64,000 nt of DNA from Mycobacterium gordonae (GTDB lineage: Bacteria; Actinomycetota; Actinomycetes; Mycobacteriales; Mycobacteriaceae): NCBI RefSeq assembly GCF_001417955.2, contig NZ_LKTM01000001.1:186001-250000 (forward strand), written 5' to 3'. Below are positions 25,219-33,741 of the stretch, one piece after another. How positions within the stretch are numbered: position 1 is the stretch's first letter; each line of letters opens with the position of its first letter. Position numbers and translations under genes: made by a program. The notes below the pieces were generated by a model. That model did not search any database. It saw only the letters and a program-made list of their open reading frames with translations, and was not told the DNA's origin.

Positions 25219-26288
25219 ACTGCGGCGGCCGCGAGCTCGGTGGCGGCCGGGATCACCTCTTGAGCGAACAACTTCATCGACTCGTACACCTTGGTGCGGT
25301 CCATCGCACCGCCGCGTGACATGCGCAACATGATGTTGCGCCAACCCATATCCACGACGGTCCGCATCTTGTCGATGATGCGGTCCGGGTCGCCCATCAA
25401 CGTCAGGTGAGAGTTGAGTACCTGTTCGTAACTCTGCTTGTCGTGCTTTTCGAACCAGTCCGAGTAGGCCTTGTAGTCGGCAGGTATCTGCCCGTCTCGC
25501 TCGAACGGGTTCGAGTATTGGCGATGGGTCTGGATCGACAGTTCGACGCTGTCGCGGGGATAGGTGCGGGCAAAAGCGTCGTCTTGGTGGCAGAACGCGT
25601 TGAGAAGCGCCCAGACATTTCCGGTTGCTGCTGCGAGGCCCTTCTCGGACTGGACCTTGAGGTAGATGTCCAACGCTCCCTGCAGGTCCGGGTCCACCTG
25701 ATAAGGGTTTCCGATAATCGCACCAAATCCCTTGTCGGCCAGCCACTCAAAGCTGGACGGTGTCTTCATCACCGTGCCCCACACGGGAATCGGTCGCTGC
25801 AGTGGCCGCGGATAGATCGTCACGTCCTCGAGCTGGAAGTATCTGCCTTGATAACTGACGTTTTCCTCGCTGAGCAGCCGGTGCACGATCTCCACGCACT
25901 CCTGGTACCGGCCGGTGGCCTCGTCCATCGAGATACCGAAACCTTTGAATTCGTGCGCCTGATATCCCCGGCCGAACCCGGCGTCGAAACGTCCCCCCGA
26001 CAACACGTCGACAAGTGCAATGCGTTCGGCCAGCTGAATCGGGTCGTGAAACGGCGCGACCATGCATGCCGTTCCAATACGAATTCGCTCGGTCTGGGCC
26101 GCGATAGCCGCCGCTACCTGGGGTAGGTCAGCGAGCATGCCGTACGGAGAAAAGTGGTGCTCTGCCAACCAGACTTCGTCGAAGCCGAGTTCCTCCGCCC
26201 AGCGCGCCTCCTGCAGCACGTTGGCCAGCACCTCCTGATCGCTGAGGTGATTGGGCTTGTCGCCGAGGATGAACACACCGAATCTCAT
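25215..26288 (-). CDS. luciferase-like flavin-dependent oxidoreductase
   Basis: A 357-residue TIM-barrel LLM enzyme starting MRFGVFILGDKPNHLSDQEVL. Family signatures are FDEVWLAEHHFSPYG, RIRIGTACMVAPFHDPIQLAERIALVDVLSGGRFDAGFGRGY and IPVWGTVMKTPSSFEWL. It uses FMN or F420 and would act as a monooxygenase on a pathway intermediate, perhaps a Baeyer-Villiger-type step. It is the lead gene of the operon that continues with CoA ligase, Ltp, DUF35 and SnoaL-like genes. It diverges from the MaoC gene. Confidence 0.9.
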   Translation of the reverse strand: MRFGVFILGDKPNHLSDQEVLANVLQEARWAEELGFDEVWLAEHHFSPYGMLADLPQVAAAIAAQTERIRIGTACMVAPFHDPIQLAERIALVDVLSGGRFDAGFGRGYQAHEFKGFGISMDEATGRYQECVEIVHRLLSEENVSYQGRYFQLEDVTIYPRPLQRPIPVWGTVMKTPSSFEWLADKGFGAIIGNPYQVDPDLQGALDIYLKVQSEKGLAAATGNVWALLNAFCHQDDAFARTYPRDSVELSIQTHRQYSNPFERDGQIPADYKAYSDWFEKHDKQSYEQVLNSHLTLMGDPDRIIDKMRTVVDMGWRNIMLRMSRGGAMDRTKVYESMKLFAQEVIPAATELAAAAV

Positions 26289-26315
26289 TGGGCTGCCCCC
26301 TGCTGAAAACTAGTT

Positions 26316-26326
26316 GCAGTTACTGC
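26316..26326. promoter_or_regulatory. palindrome between luciferase-like and MaoC genes
   Basis: GCAGTTACTGC is a perfect 5-bp inverted repeat around one T. It shares TTACTG with the island elements but not the TGT-N5-TGT form, so it may be a degenerate member or the site of another regulator. It sits midway between the two divergent genes. Confidence 0.35.
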
Positions 26327-26383
26327 CAATATATTGCACGATTGAACACGAAGCGTCAAACCGTTCATCGTAGGAGGTCGTGC

Positions 26384-27211
26384 GTGAGTCTGTCCGACGC
26401 GGTCGTCGGTACCCCGATGACTCCGGCGACCTTTCGGTGGGATGAAACGGACGTCATCCTCTATGCGCTGGGTGTCGGTGCCCGGCCCCCCACCGAGCTC
26501 CCGTTGCTCAATGAAGCGTGCGGGCCGCAGGTGCTGCCGACCTTCGCGCTCGTCGCGAACTGGTGGGCGGTCAAGGACCTGCGCAGCGCGCTCGACCTGG
26601 GTACGTTTCCGATTGTGCATGCCGCGCAGTCCCTTGACCTGCACCGGCCGATCGCGACCCGCGGCGAGCTTTCCGTGCGCGCCGAGGTCTCGGCGGTCTG
26701 GGACAAGGGCAAGCATGCCGCAGTGGAACTCACCAGTTGGGGCACCGACGACGACGGGCCGGTCTTCGTCGCTCGGTCACAGACCATGGTGCTCGGCGCC
26801 GGAGGTTTCGGCGGGGGCCGCGCTCCGGTGGCAGACCCCGATCCCGAGGGTGAACCGGACGCGCAGCGTGACGACGTCGTCCGGCCGGAGCAGGCCGCGA
26901 TCTACCGGTTGTCCGGTGACCGCAACCAACTGCACATCGATCCGGCGGCTGCCCGCAAGTACGGCTTCGACGACGTCTTCCTCCACGGACTGTGCACGCT
27001 CGGATTCGCAGCACGGGCTTTGATCAACGAGTTCGGGCACGGAAACCCAGCCGCGTTGACGTCATTGAGCTGTCGGTTCGCCAAGCCGGTGCGCCTGGAC
27101 GCCGCGGTGCGCACCGAGATGTGGCGATCGGGAGAATCAGTGCGATTCCGGATGCTGCAAGGCGATGTGCTGGCGTTGAGTTCGGGTTCCGCATCGGTGT
27201 CGGGAGGCTGA
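26384..27211 (+). CDS. MaoC-like double hotdog enoyl-CoA hydratase
   Basis: A 275-residue two-hotdog hydratase. The C-terminal hotdog has the hydratase-2 motif YRLSGDRNQLHIDPAAARKYGF with catalytic Asp and His, then VFLHGLCTLGFAARAL. The N-terminal hotdog binds CoA ester (ATFRWDETDVILYALGVGA). Such enzymes hydrate trans-2-enoyl-CoA to (R)-3-hydroxyacyl-CoA, as in steroid side-chain degradation. TAGGAGG precedes the GTG. A TetR gene follows two bases after the stop. Together with Ltp/DUF35 it could supply the beta-hydroxyacyl-CoA for retro-aldol cleavage. Confidence 0.9.
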   Translation: MSLSDAVVGTPMTPATFRWDETDVILYALGVGARPPTELPLLNEACGPQVLPTFALVANWWAVKDLRSALDLGTFPIVHAAQSLDLHRPIATRGELSVRAEVSAVWDKGKHAAVELTSWGTDDDGPVFVARSQTMVLGAGGFGGGRAPVADPDPEGEPDAQRDDVVRPEQAAIYRLSGDRNQLHIDPAAARKYGFDDVFLHGLCTLGFAARALINEFGHGNPAALTSLSCRFAKPVRLDAAVRTEMWRSGESVRFRMLQGDVLALSSGSASVSGG

Positions 27212-27213
27212 AC

Positions 27214-27840
27214 ATGGATCAAAGACGGGCCCGGGGACAGCGCAACAGGCAAGCTCTCATCCACGCGGCGATCGACCTGTTCAGCGATCGTGGTTACGAA
27301 GCGACGACTATCGAACAGATCTCGGCCGCGGCCGGAGTGGCGCCGCGGACGTTCTTTCACCACTTCGCCACCAAGGACGACATCCTGTTCGACGGATACG
27401 CCGACCGGCTCGCAGAGGCCACCAGGCGGTTCCGGGCGGCCCACCCCGATTCACTGGCCGAAGCTCTCGCCGAGGCGTCATCGGCGGTGGCGCAGGCGAT
27501 CACCGAACAGCCGGAACTGTTCGTGGCGCGCGCGCGGCTGTACCAGAGGGTGCCGGCGCTACGGGCGACGATGCTCCGGATCAATGAGGACTGGATCGAC
27601 CAACTCACCGCGGAGGTCGCACGCTGGTTGGGGTGCGAGGGCGGGAATGACCTCCGGCCGCGCCTTGCCGCGACATTGCTCAACGGGGCCAACCGCGCCG
27701 CCATCGATGTGTGGGTCGGCGGCGGCGGTCACGGCGACCTGCCCGGCCTGATTGCCGAATCGGTTCAGTTGGTGCGGCCGGCGATCTGCGCAATCGAGCA
27801 GGCCGGCACGGCCGCCGCGGAGAGTCAACGTGCCGGCTGA
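27214..27840 (+). CDS. TetR family transcriptional regulator
   Basis: A 208-residue TetR protein: RNRQALIHAAIDLFSDRGYEATTIEQISAAAGVAPRTFFHHFATKDDILF is the DNA-binding helix-turn-helix. The effector domain is Ala/Arg-rich helical. It is embedded in the MaoC-SDR transcript with GGGAGG ahead of the ATG, and its end overlaps the SDR start by 11 bases, so it is likely autoregulated with its operon. It is a second candidate reader of the TGT-N5-TGT element. Confidence 0.92.
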   Translation: MDQRRARGQRNRQALIHAAIDLFSDRGYEATTIEQISAAAGVAPRTFFHHFATKDDILFDGYADRLAEATRRFRAAHPDSLAEALAEASSAVAQAITEQPELFVARARLYQRVPALRATMLRINEDWIDQLTAEVARWLGCEGGNDLRPRLAATLLNGANRAAIDVWVGGGGHGDLPGLIAESVQLVRPAICAIEQAGTAAAESQRAG

Positions 27841-28579
27841 ATCACGTCCACTGGCGATCGTCACCGGAGGGGCGCGGGGGATCGGTGAGGCCATCGTCGA
27901 CACGTTGGTGGCCGCCGGACACCGGGTGGCCGCTGTCGACATCAATGCAAAAGCCCTTGAGCGGATTCGCGCTTCGGAGTACGCGCGATCGGGACAACTC
28001 ATCCCCGTGCAGCTGTCGATCACCGAGCGTGCAGCGGTGGAGACGGCGGTGCGCGACCTGACCGACCGTCACGGGCCCATCTGTGCGCTGGTCAACAATG
28101 CCGGGATGACCTTGCCCGCAACATTTTTGGATCAGACCGACGATGACTGGGATCAGATCGTGGAGGTCAACCTCAAGGGCACGTTCGTGGTGTCGCAAGT
28201 CGTGGCCCGTTCGATGGTGACCGCAGGTGGCGGTTCGATCGTCAACGTGAGTTCGGTATCGGCGCACGGGGTGCGTACCGGACCGCCCGCATACGCCGCC
28301 GCCAAGTCGGGAGTCGAGGGGCTGAGCAGGCTGATGGCCGTGCAACTGGGCGAGCACGGTGTCCGGGTCAACACGGTGGTGGTCGGTACGACCGCGACTC
28401 CGTGGTTGCTGTCGCGCAAGAGTGAGGCGGAACTTGACCGGATGCGCGCGACGACACTGACCGGCCGGCTCGGCGAACCCTCAGACGTTGCGGCCACGGT
28501 CGCGTTCCTGTGCTCACCGCAGGCCAAACACGTCACCGGTCAGCTTATTTCGGTCTCGGGTGGCCAGTGGATACCGTGA
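27830..28579 (+). CDS. short-chain dehydrogenase/reductase
   Basis: A 249-residue classical SDR: LAIVTGGARGIGEAIVDTL (TGxxxGIG), LVNNAGMTLPAT (NNAG), NVSSVSAHG and YAAAKSGVEG (Tyr-x3-Lys). D in VAAVDINAK favours NAD(H). The GTG start lies inside the end of the TetR gene. It would oxidise a 3-hydroxyacyl-CoA or another secondary alcohol. Standard length and full catalytic set. Confidence 0.9.
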   Translation: MPAESRPLAIVTGGARGIGEAIVDTLVAAGHRVAAVDINAKALERIRASEYARSGQLIPVQLSITERAAVETAVRDLTDRHGPICALVNNAGMTLPATFLDQTDDDWDQIVEVNLKGTFVVSQVVARSMVTAGGGSIVNVSSVSAHGVRTGPPAYAAAKSGVEGLSRLMAVQLGEHGVRVNTVVVGTTATPWLLSRKSEAELDRMRATTLTGRLGEPSDVAATVAFLCSPQAKHVTGQLISVSGGQWIP

Positions 28580-28616
28580 AGCGATCGATAGGACAATGAG
28601 ACAGAGATTGATATGC

Positions 28617-28627
28617 TGTTTAGCTGT
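28617..28627 (+). promoter_or_regulatory. TGT-N5-TGT element before the crotonase/ligase operon
   Basis: TGTTTAGCTGT, preceded by TATGCT as a possible -10. It lies in the 72-base gap between the SDR and crotonase genes and suggests a second promoter for the downstream four genes. Confidence 0.4.
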
Positions 28628-28651
28628 CGCAGTTCAGTGCCGGGAGATGTC

Positions 28652-29419
28652 GTGGAGTTGAAGAGAATACTGTTCGAGGTCAGTGAGCAGATCGCGACTA
28701 TCACGATCAACCGTCCGGACCGGCTCAACGCCACCGACGATCTCACCCGTACCGAGCTGGGTATGGCTTGGGCGCAGGTTCGCGACGATCCGAACATCCG
28801 GGTAGCCATCATCACCGGTGCCGGTGACCGCGCATTCTCGGCCGGCCAAGACATCCAAGCCACCGCCGCGAACGGCATCCGGAACAAAGTGCCGGGCTCC
28901 CGTTTGCACCACAATGTGTGGAAGCCGGTCATATGTGCCTTGAATGGCATGGTGGTCGGTGGCGGCCTGCATCAGGTGGCGGACGCGGACCTGATCATCG
29001 CGGCCGAACATGCCGAGCTGATCGACACCCACCTGCGGGTCGGCAACGTCTTCGCCCTCGAGCCGGCGGTACTGCTGCGCAGGATGCCGCTGTCGATGGT
29101 GATGCAGCTCGCGCTGATGACCAAACAGGGTCGCATCAGCGCGCAGCGGGCCTTCGAGATCGGTTTGATCAACGAGGTCGTACCGGCAGATCAGCTGCAA
29201 CGGCGCGCACGAGAGATCGCGCTGGAGATCACCAAGCTCTCACCGGCCACCGTCCAGGCTTCCATCAAGGCGATGTGGACCAGTCTCGACGTCGGCCTGC
29301 ACGCGGCCAATGACGTCGCGTACCGGTACGTGCTGCAACACCAGTTGACCCACCCCGACTACCGGGAGGGAATGGTCGCGTTCGCCGAGAAGCGCGAACC
29401 TCGCTGGGTGGTGGAGTAG
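28652..29419 (+). CDS. enoyl-CoA hydratase/isomerase (crotonase) family
   Basis: A 255-residue crotonase: ITGAGDRAFSAGQDIQATA for CoA binding, GMVVGGGLHQVADADLIIA for the oxyanion hole and THLRVGNVFALEPAVLLRRM in the second loop. The loop has Glu shifted relative to hydratases. GTG with GGGAGA upstream fits best; an in-frame ATG 13 codons earlier would place the start in the promoter. It ends seven bases before a CoA ligase gene. Substrate unknown. Confidence 0.87.
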   Translation: MELKRILFEVSEQIATITINRPDRLNATDDLTRTELGMAWAQVRDDPNIRVAIITGAGDRAFSAGQDIQATAANGIRNKVPGSRLHHNVWKPVICALNGMVVGGGLHQVADADLIIAAEHAELIDTHLRVGNVFALEPAVLLRRMPLSMVMQLALMTKQGRISAQRAFEIGLINEVVPADQLQRRAREIALEITKLSPATVQASIKAMWTSLDVGLHAANDVAYRYVLQHQLTHPDYREGMVAFAEKREPRWVVE

Positions 29420-29426
29420 CGCCGAA

Positions 29427-31052
29427 ATGACGGAATCTGCCCGGGTTTTCAGCTACGATGCGTTGCCGTACCCACCAGTTGTTCCGGCGATGCTGGCCCA
29501 CATGACCACCGCTTACGGCGACAACGATTTCATTGTCACCGCGGTCGGCGGCGGTCGCACCGCTCGGATTACCTACGCGCAGGCGGAAACCCGATCGGCC
29601 GAGATGGCACGCCGGCTGCTCGCAGCCGGAGTCACCAAGGGTGTCCGGGTGGGCATACTCGCGCCCAACGGGCCCGACTTCGCGGTCGCGCTTCTCGCCG
29701 TCACTCGGATCGGCGCCGTTGCGGTGCCGATCAACACCTTCTTTCAGCCCCCGGAGCTCGGCTGGGTGCTGCGCGATGCCGACGTCCACACCCTGCTGGT
29801 AGCGGACACAATCCTCGGCAAGGACATGCTCGCCCGATTCGTCGAGGCAGCCGGCGGTGCAGTGCTCCCCAACGAACGACTGCCGCACCTGCGCAATGCC
29901 TTTCCGCTCACCCACAGTGCGAGGAGCTGGCCGAGCCGGTGGCCTGAGCCGGTCGTCGAAGGGCTGCTGCGAGCAGCTGAGTCGACCGTGCGCCCCTCCG
30001 ATGACCTGGTCATCATCTACACCTCGGGTAGCACGTCGGACCCCAAAGGGATCATCCATACACACGCCACCGCGATCACCCACTCCCGATTCATTGCGAC
30101 GCAGCATGAATGGCAGCCGTGGGACCGGGTTTACATTCCGATGGCGTTCTTCTGGGTCGGTGGTCTGATCTTCGGCTTGCTCGGGCCGATGCAGACCGGT
30201 GTCGCGATCCTGACCGAGCACAAGTTCGACGCCGGCGACGTGCTGCGCCTGCTTGAGTCCGAAAGAGCCACGTACGCAACGGGTTTTCCCCACATCGGGC
30301 CGGCTTTGGCGAACCACCCGGACTTCGCGACCACCGACCTGTCCACCCTGCGCGGGGGCTACCACCAGGTGCTGTTGCCGCCCGAGTTGCGGGCCGACGA
30401 CCCATCGCTACGGGTGACCCAGTTGGGCATGACCGAAACATGCAGTTCGCACACCTGGTGGCCACCGAATGAGCCCGTGCCCCCCGGCAAGCGCGGTTCG
30501 CTCGGCGTGTCCGCGCCGGGATATCAGCACAAGGTCGTGGACGACTCCGGGACCGAGGTGCCGGATGGCACCGTGGGCGAGATCTGCGTGCGTGGCGTGG
30601 CCATGATGCGCGGGATGGTCGGTCGCCAAAGTACTGAACTCTTCGATTCCGATGGTTGGTACCACACCAGAGATGCCGGATACCGCGACGAGGACGGACA
30701 TCTGTACTTCACCGGGCGCACCGACGACATGATCAAGACGGCGGGCGCGAACGTTGCGCCGGTCGAGGTGGAGGCAGTGATCAGCCGGGTCGACGCGGTG
30801 CGGATCGGCTACGTCGTGGGCGTTCCCGACCCAGACAGAGGCGCACTCGTCTGTGGGATAGTCGTATGCAACGAGGGCCAGCAGGTGACGTCACGGGATT
30901 TGGTCGGCGCGTGCCGAAAAGAACTGGCCGCCTACAAAGTGCCGAAGCGATGGGTGATTCTGCCTGATGCCGAACGGTTGCCCTACACAACTACCAACAA
31001 GATCGACAAGAAGCTGTTGGTGAAGCTGCTGGAGTCTGGGTCGCTGGCATGA
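29427..31052 (+). CDS. AMP-forming acyl-CoA ligase
   Basis: A 541-residue ANL ligase. P-loop IIYTSGSTSDPKGIIHTH, then QLGMTETCSSHTWWP, WYHTRDAGYRDEDGHLYFTGR, the hinge GRTDDMIKTAGANVAP and the catalytic Lys in YTTTNKIDKKLL are all intact. FadD-like enzymes of this type activate ring-containing or branched acids. It overlaps the next gene by four bases (ATGA). It and the ligase near 24 kb probably act on different intermediates, since both are complete. Confidence 0.92.
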   Translation: MTESARVFSYDALPYPPVVPAMLAHMTTAYGDNDFIVTAVGGGRTARITYAQAETRSAEMARRLLAAGVTKGVRVGILAPNGPDFAVALLAVTRIGAVAVPINTFFQPPELGWVLRDADVHTLLVADTILGKDMLARFVEAAGGAVLPNERLPHLRNAFPLTHSARSWPSRWPEPVVEGLLRAAESTVRPSDDLVIIYTSGSTSDPKGIIHTHATAITHSRFIATQHEWQPWDRVYIPMAFFWVGGLIFGLLGPMQTGVAILTEHKFDAGDVLRLLESERATYATGFPHIGPALANHPDFATTDLSTLRGGYHQVLLPPELRADDPSLRVTQLGMTETCSSHTWWPPNEPVPPGKRGSLGVSAPGYQHKVVDDSGTEVPDGTVGEICVRGVAMMRGMVGRQSTELFDSDGWYHTRDAGYRDEDGHLYFTGRTDDMIKTAGANVAPVEVEAVISRVDAVRIGYVVGVPDPDRGALVCGIVVCNEGQQVTSRDLVGACRKELAAYKVPKRWVILPDAERLPYTTTNKIDKKLLVKLLESGSLA

Positions 31053-31702
31053 GGAGCGATCCAGTGGACCTGGCAGCGCGGATCGCGCGACTGGAGGCGC
31101 TCGACGAAATCAGGCAACTGGCGGCGAAATACGCCGTCGCACTGGACATGCGCGACTTCGACGCTCTGGTGAATCTGTTCATCGACGATGTCGGTGTTCC
31201 CGGCGGAAAGCACGGCCGGGCAGCGATGCGCGAGTGGTACGACACGCAGATCAGGCAGGTGCTGCTGGGCAGTGCGCACGGCATTCTCGGCCACATCATC
31301 GACGTGCATGATGCGAACCGGGCCACCGGACTCGTCTACTCTCGCAACGACCTGGAGACCGAGTCGACGTGGGTCATTGAGCTGTTGGCCTATCTCGACA
31401 GCTATGAGCGGAGAGAGGGGCGCTGGTACTTCGCGCGACGTACACCCTTGTTCTGGTATCAGAGCGACATTACCGACCCGCCGCTGGGTCCCCAAAAGTT
31501 GCGCTGGCCGGAATCCCCCTGGCAAGAAGGCGCTTTCCACGATGCCTTCCCATCATGGCAGGAATTTTGGGACGCCGAGCCCGGTCGCTTCGATGCGCCG
31601 GTACCCGCTCCTGCCGCCGTCGGGACATGGCTGAGCACGCTACGCCGAGGTAGCGCCGCGCCACGGGTGAACCCAACCGGGCGTGCCGCATCGGAGGCTT
31701 GA
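31049..31702 (+). CDS. SnoaL-like (NTF2 fold) protein
   Basis: A 217-residue protein with an NTF2-like domain (LDEIRQLAAKYAVALDMRDFDALVNLFIDDVGVPGGKHG), the usual strands, and a longer C-terminal tail (about residues 165-217) rich in Pro and Ala. WYFARRTPLFWYQSDIT matches the last strand pair. It could be a dehydratase or isomerase; neither can be shown. Coupled with the CoA ligase upstream (ATGA) and followed one base later by an acyl-CoA dehydrogenase gene. Confidence 0.78.
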   Translation: MRSDPVDLAARIARLEALDEIRQLAAKYAVALDMRDFDALVNLFIDDVGVPGGKHGRAAMREWYDTQIRQVLLGSAHGILGHIIDVHDANRATGLVYSRNDLETESTWVIELLAYLDSYERREGRWYFARRTPLFWYQSDITDPPLGPQKLRWPESPWQEGAFHDAFPSWQEFWDAEPGRFDAPVPAPAAVGTWLSTLRRGSAAPRVNPTGRAASEA

Positions 31703-31703
31703 T

Positions 31704-32831
31704 ATGTCCAGCAATGCAACAGGTTTGGCTTTCACCGAGGAACAGGATGAGCTGCGCCGCACTGTGCGTTCCTTTCTGGAAAGCAAGGCCGGCGAGGACG
31801 CCGTGCGCCGGCAGCTGGATTCCGAATCGGGTTACGACCCGGCGGTGTGGCGTCAGCTGACGGGTCAGCTCGGGCTGGCGGCGCTGGCCATTCCCGAAGA
31901 CTATGGCGGTCAGGGCTATTCCTTTGTCGAGCTCGGTATCGTCGTCGAGGAGATGGGCAGGACGCTTTGCCCGGCGCCATTTTTCGCATCCGCTGTACTG
32001 GCTGCGAACCTTGTCCTGCATTCCGGCGACGAGGTCGCCCGGGAGAAGTACCTTCCGGGCATCGTGTCCGGCGGCAGCATCGCTACCGTGGCGATCACCG
32101 AAGAATCCGGTCGCTGGTCGGATGACGCCATCCACGCAACCGCGCGCGAAGTCGGCGGCGGATGGGTACTGGACGGAGTAAAGACATACGTGCTCGATGG
32201 CTGCGCTGCTGACGTCGTATTTGTCGCGGCTCGCACCGGCGCCGGACTTTCGTTGTTCGCTGTTGACCAGCTCGAGGGAATTTTTCGTCGGAACTTGTCC
32301 AGTCTGGATCCGACGCGCAAATCAGCACGCGTTGCATTCGAGGGCACGCCGGCGACATTGATCGGCGAGGAGGCACGGGCGTGGCCGGTGCTGACGCGGG
32401 TGTTGGCGCTCGGCTGTGCCGCGCTGGCAGTGGAACAGGTTGGCGGCGCACAGCGTTGCCTGGAGTTGGCAGTCGACTATGCGAAGGTTCGCCGGCAGTT
32501 CGGTAGGCCGATCGGATCGTTTCAGGCGATCCGGCACAAGTGCGCTGACGTCATGTTGGATGTCGAATGTGCACGCGGCGCATCGTATTACGCCATTCGC
32601 GCGGCGGCCGAGCTCTCCGACGAATTGCCGGCGATCGCCTCGCTGGCCAAGGCCTGCAGCTCGGATGCGTATGCGCGCGCGGCCGCGGCCAACATCCAGA
32701 TCCACGGGGGCATCGGTTTCACCTGGGAACATCCGGCCCATCTCTATTACAAGCGTGCCAAATCCTCGGGGCACCTGTTGGGCGACGCCGCCTTTCACCG
32801 TTCACGGCTCGCGGACTGGATCGGTATCTGA
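31704..32831 (+). CDS. acyl-CoA dehydrogenase (GGI-TWEH type subunit)
   Basis: A 375-residue acyl-CoA dehydrogenase: LAFTEEQDELRRTVRSFLES, IPEDYGGQGYSFVELGIVVEEMGR, RRQFGRPIGSFQAIRHKCAD and the C-terminal IHGGIGFTWEHPAHLYYKRA. This is the same C-terminal type as the enzyme starting at 5997, so a mixed complex with a GGT-type subunit is likely, the one starting at 15087 being unpaired locally. ATG follows CGGAGG at good spacing. Confidence 0.92.
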   Translation: MSSNATGLAFTEEQDELRRTVRSFLESKAGEDAVRRQLDSESGYDPAVWRQLTGQLGLAALAIPEDYGGQGYSFVELGIVVEEMGRTLCPAPFFASAVLAANLVLHSGDEVAREKYLPGIVSGGSIATVAITEESGRWSDDAIHATAREVGGGWVLDGVKTYVLDGCAADVVFVAARTGAGLSLFAVDQLEGIFRRNLSSLDPTRKSARVAFEGTPATLIGEEARAWPVLTRVLALGCAALAVEQVGGAQRCLELAVDYAKVRRQFGRPIGSFQAIRHKCADVMLDVECARGASYYAIRAAAELSDELPAIASLAKACSSDAYARAAAANIQIHGGIGFTWEHPAHLYYKRAKSSGHLLGDAAFHRSRLADWIGI

Positions 32832-32834
32832 GGC

Positions 32835-33644
32835 TCAGAAGTCGGTGCCCCCGTCGATGTTGATGGCCGCACCCGTCATGAAGCCCGCCCGTTCGCCGAG
32901 CAGAAATGCGATCAACTCGCCGGCTTCGATCGGTTGTCCGCCCCGGCCTAACGCCACCCGCATGTTCCAGTCCGGATTTCTGGCAAGGTGCGTATAGATC
33001 GCATCGTGCAGTGGCACATCGTATTCGGCTGCGCGTCGGGCTCGGATGAAGTCGTTCACCTCGGTATCGAACAGGCCCGGGCACACAGTGTTGACCCGGA
33101 TCCCCTCTGAGCCATGTGTTTTGGCCAAGATCTTGGACAAGGTCAACACGGAGGCTTTCAGCGCGTTGTACGGCGGAATGAGAACTTTTGGTGCGCGGAC
33201 CGAGTACGCGGCCGTCGTGACGATCGTGCCTCCGCCATTTCGCTGCAGATGCGGAATGATTGCGCGGCAGGAACGGACGGTCCCCATCAAGATCAATTGG
33301 TAATACCAGTCCCAGGAGTCGTCGCCGTGTTCGAGGAACGGTCCCTGCTGGTTCATCGGTCCCGCGGTGACGGCCAGACCACGCAGCGGTCCCAGTTCCG
33401 CGGCGGCCCGGTCGATGGCGCGGTCCATGCCGTCGCCGGGTGCGGCGGCGTCAACCGCGATTCCGATCGCGTGTACCCCGTGAGCGGAGGTCAGTTGTGT
33501 GGCCCGGTCGCCGGCACGGACGCCGTCCCGCGCCAAGAGTGCGACATTGGCGCCGCTCGCGGCCAGTTGTTCGGCGGCGGCGAAACCCATTCCGGTGCTC
33601 CCGCCCACGAGAACGAAGTTCCGCCCCGCTATGCCCAGGTCCAC
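32835..33644 (-). CDS. short-chain dehydrogenase/reductase
   Basis: A 269-residue SDR with an atypical glycine motif, LVGGSTGMGFAAAEQL, and LAVTAGPMNQQG in place of NNAG. Tyr-x3-Lys (YNALK) is present; the catalytic Ser is probably within TTAAYSVRA. Cofactor strand LLARDGVRA suggests NADP(H). GTG preceded by GAGGGG is the best start; the longer version would run into the divergent promoter. Ends four bases from the convergent dehydrogenase gene. Confidence 0.86.
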   Translation of the reverse strand: MDLGIAGRNFVLVGGSTGMGFAAAEQLAASGANVALLARDGVRAGDRATQLTSAHGVHAIGIAVDAAAPGDGMDRAIDRAAAELGPLRGLAVTAGPMNQQGPFLEHGDDSWDWYYQLILMGTVRSCRAIIPHLQRNGGGTIVTTAAYSVRAPKVLIPPYNALKASVLTLSKILAKTHGSEGIRVNTVCPGLFDTEVNDFIRARRAAEYDVPLHDAIYTHLARNPDWNMRVALGRGGQPIEAGELIAFLLGERAGFMTGAAINIDGGTDF

Positions 33645-33695
33645 GTCACTGCCCCTCAGGTGAATCAAACCAGGTAGAGTCAATCAGACAATATA

Positions 33696-33706
33696 TGTAC
33701 TACTGT
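33696..33706 (+). promoter_or_regulatory. TGT-N5-TGT promoter element between divergent SDR genes
   Basis: TGTACTACTGT, with TACTGT as -10 about 36 bases from the plus-strand SDR start, which has its own Shine-Dalgarno (GAAGGACGAGG). Almost the same sequence occurs in reverse at 37963. Confidence 0.55.
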
Positions 33707-33741
33707 CGCATACCGGGATCTTTCTGAAGGACGAGGCGTCG

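Noticed and set aside
25219..25746. A 176-codon N-terminal extension of the CoA ligase
   Set aside because: It lies wholly inside the luciferase-like gene in another frame; the ligase homology begins at the TTG that overlaps that gene's stop.
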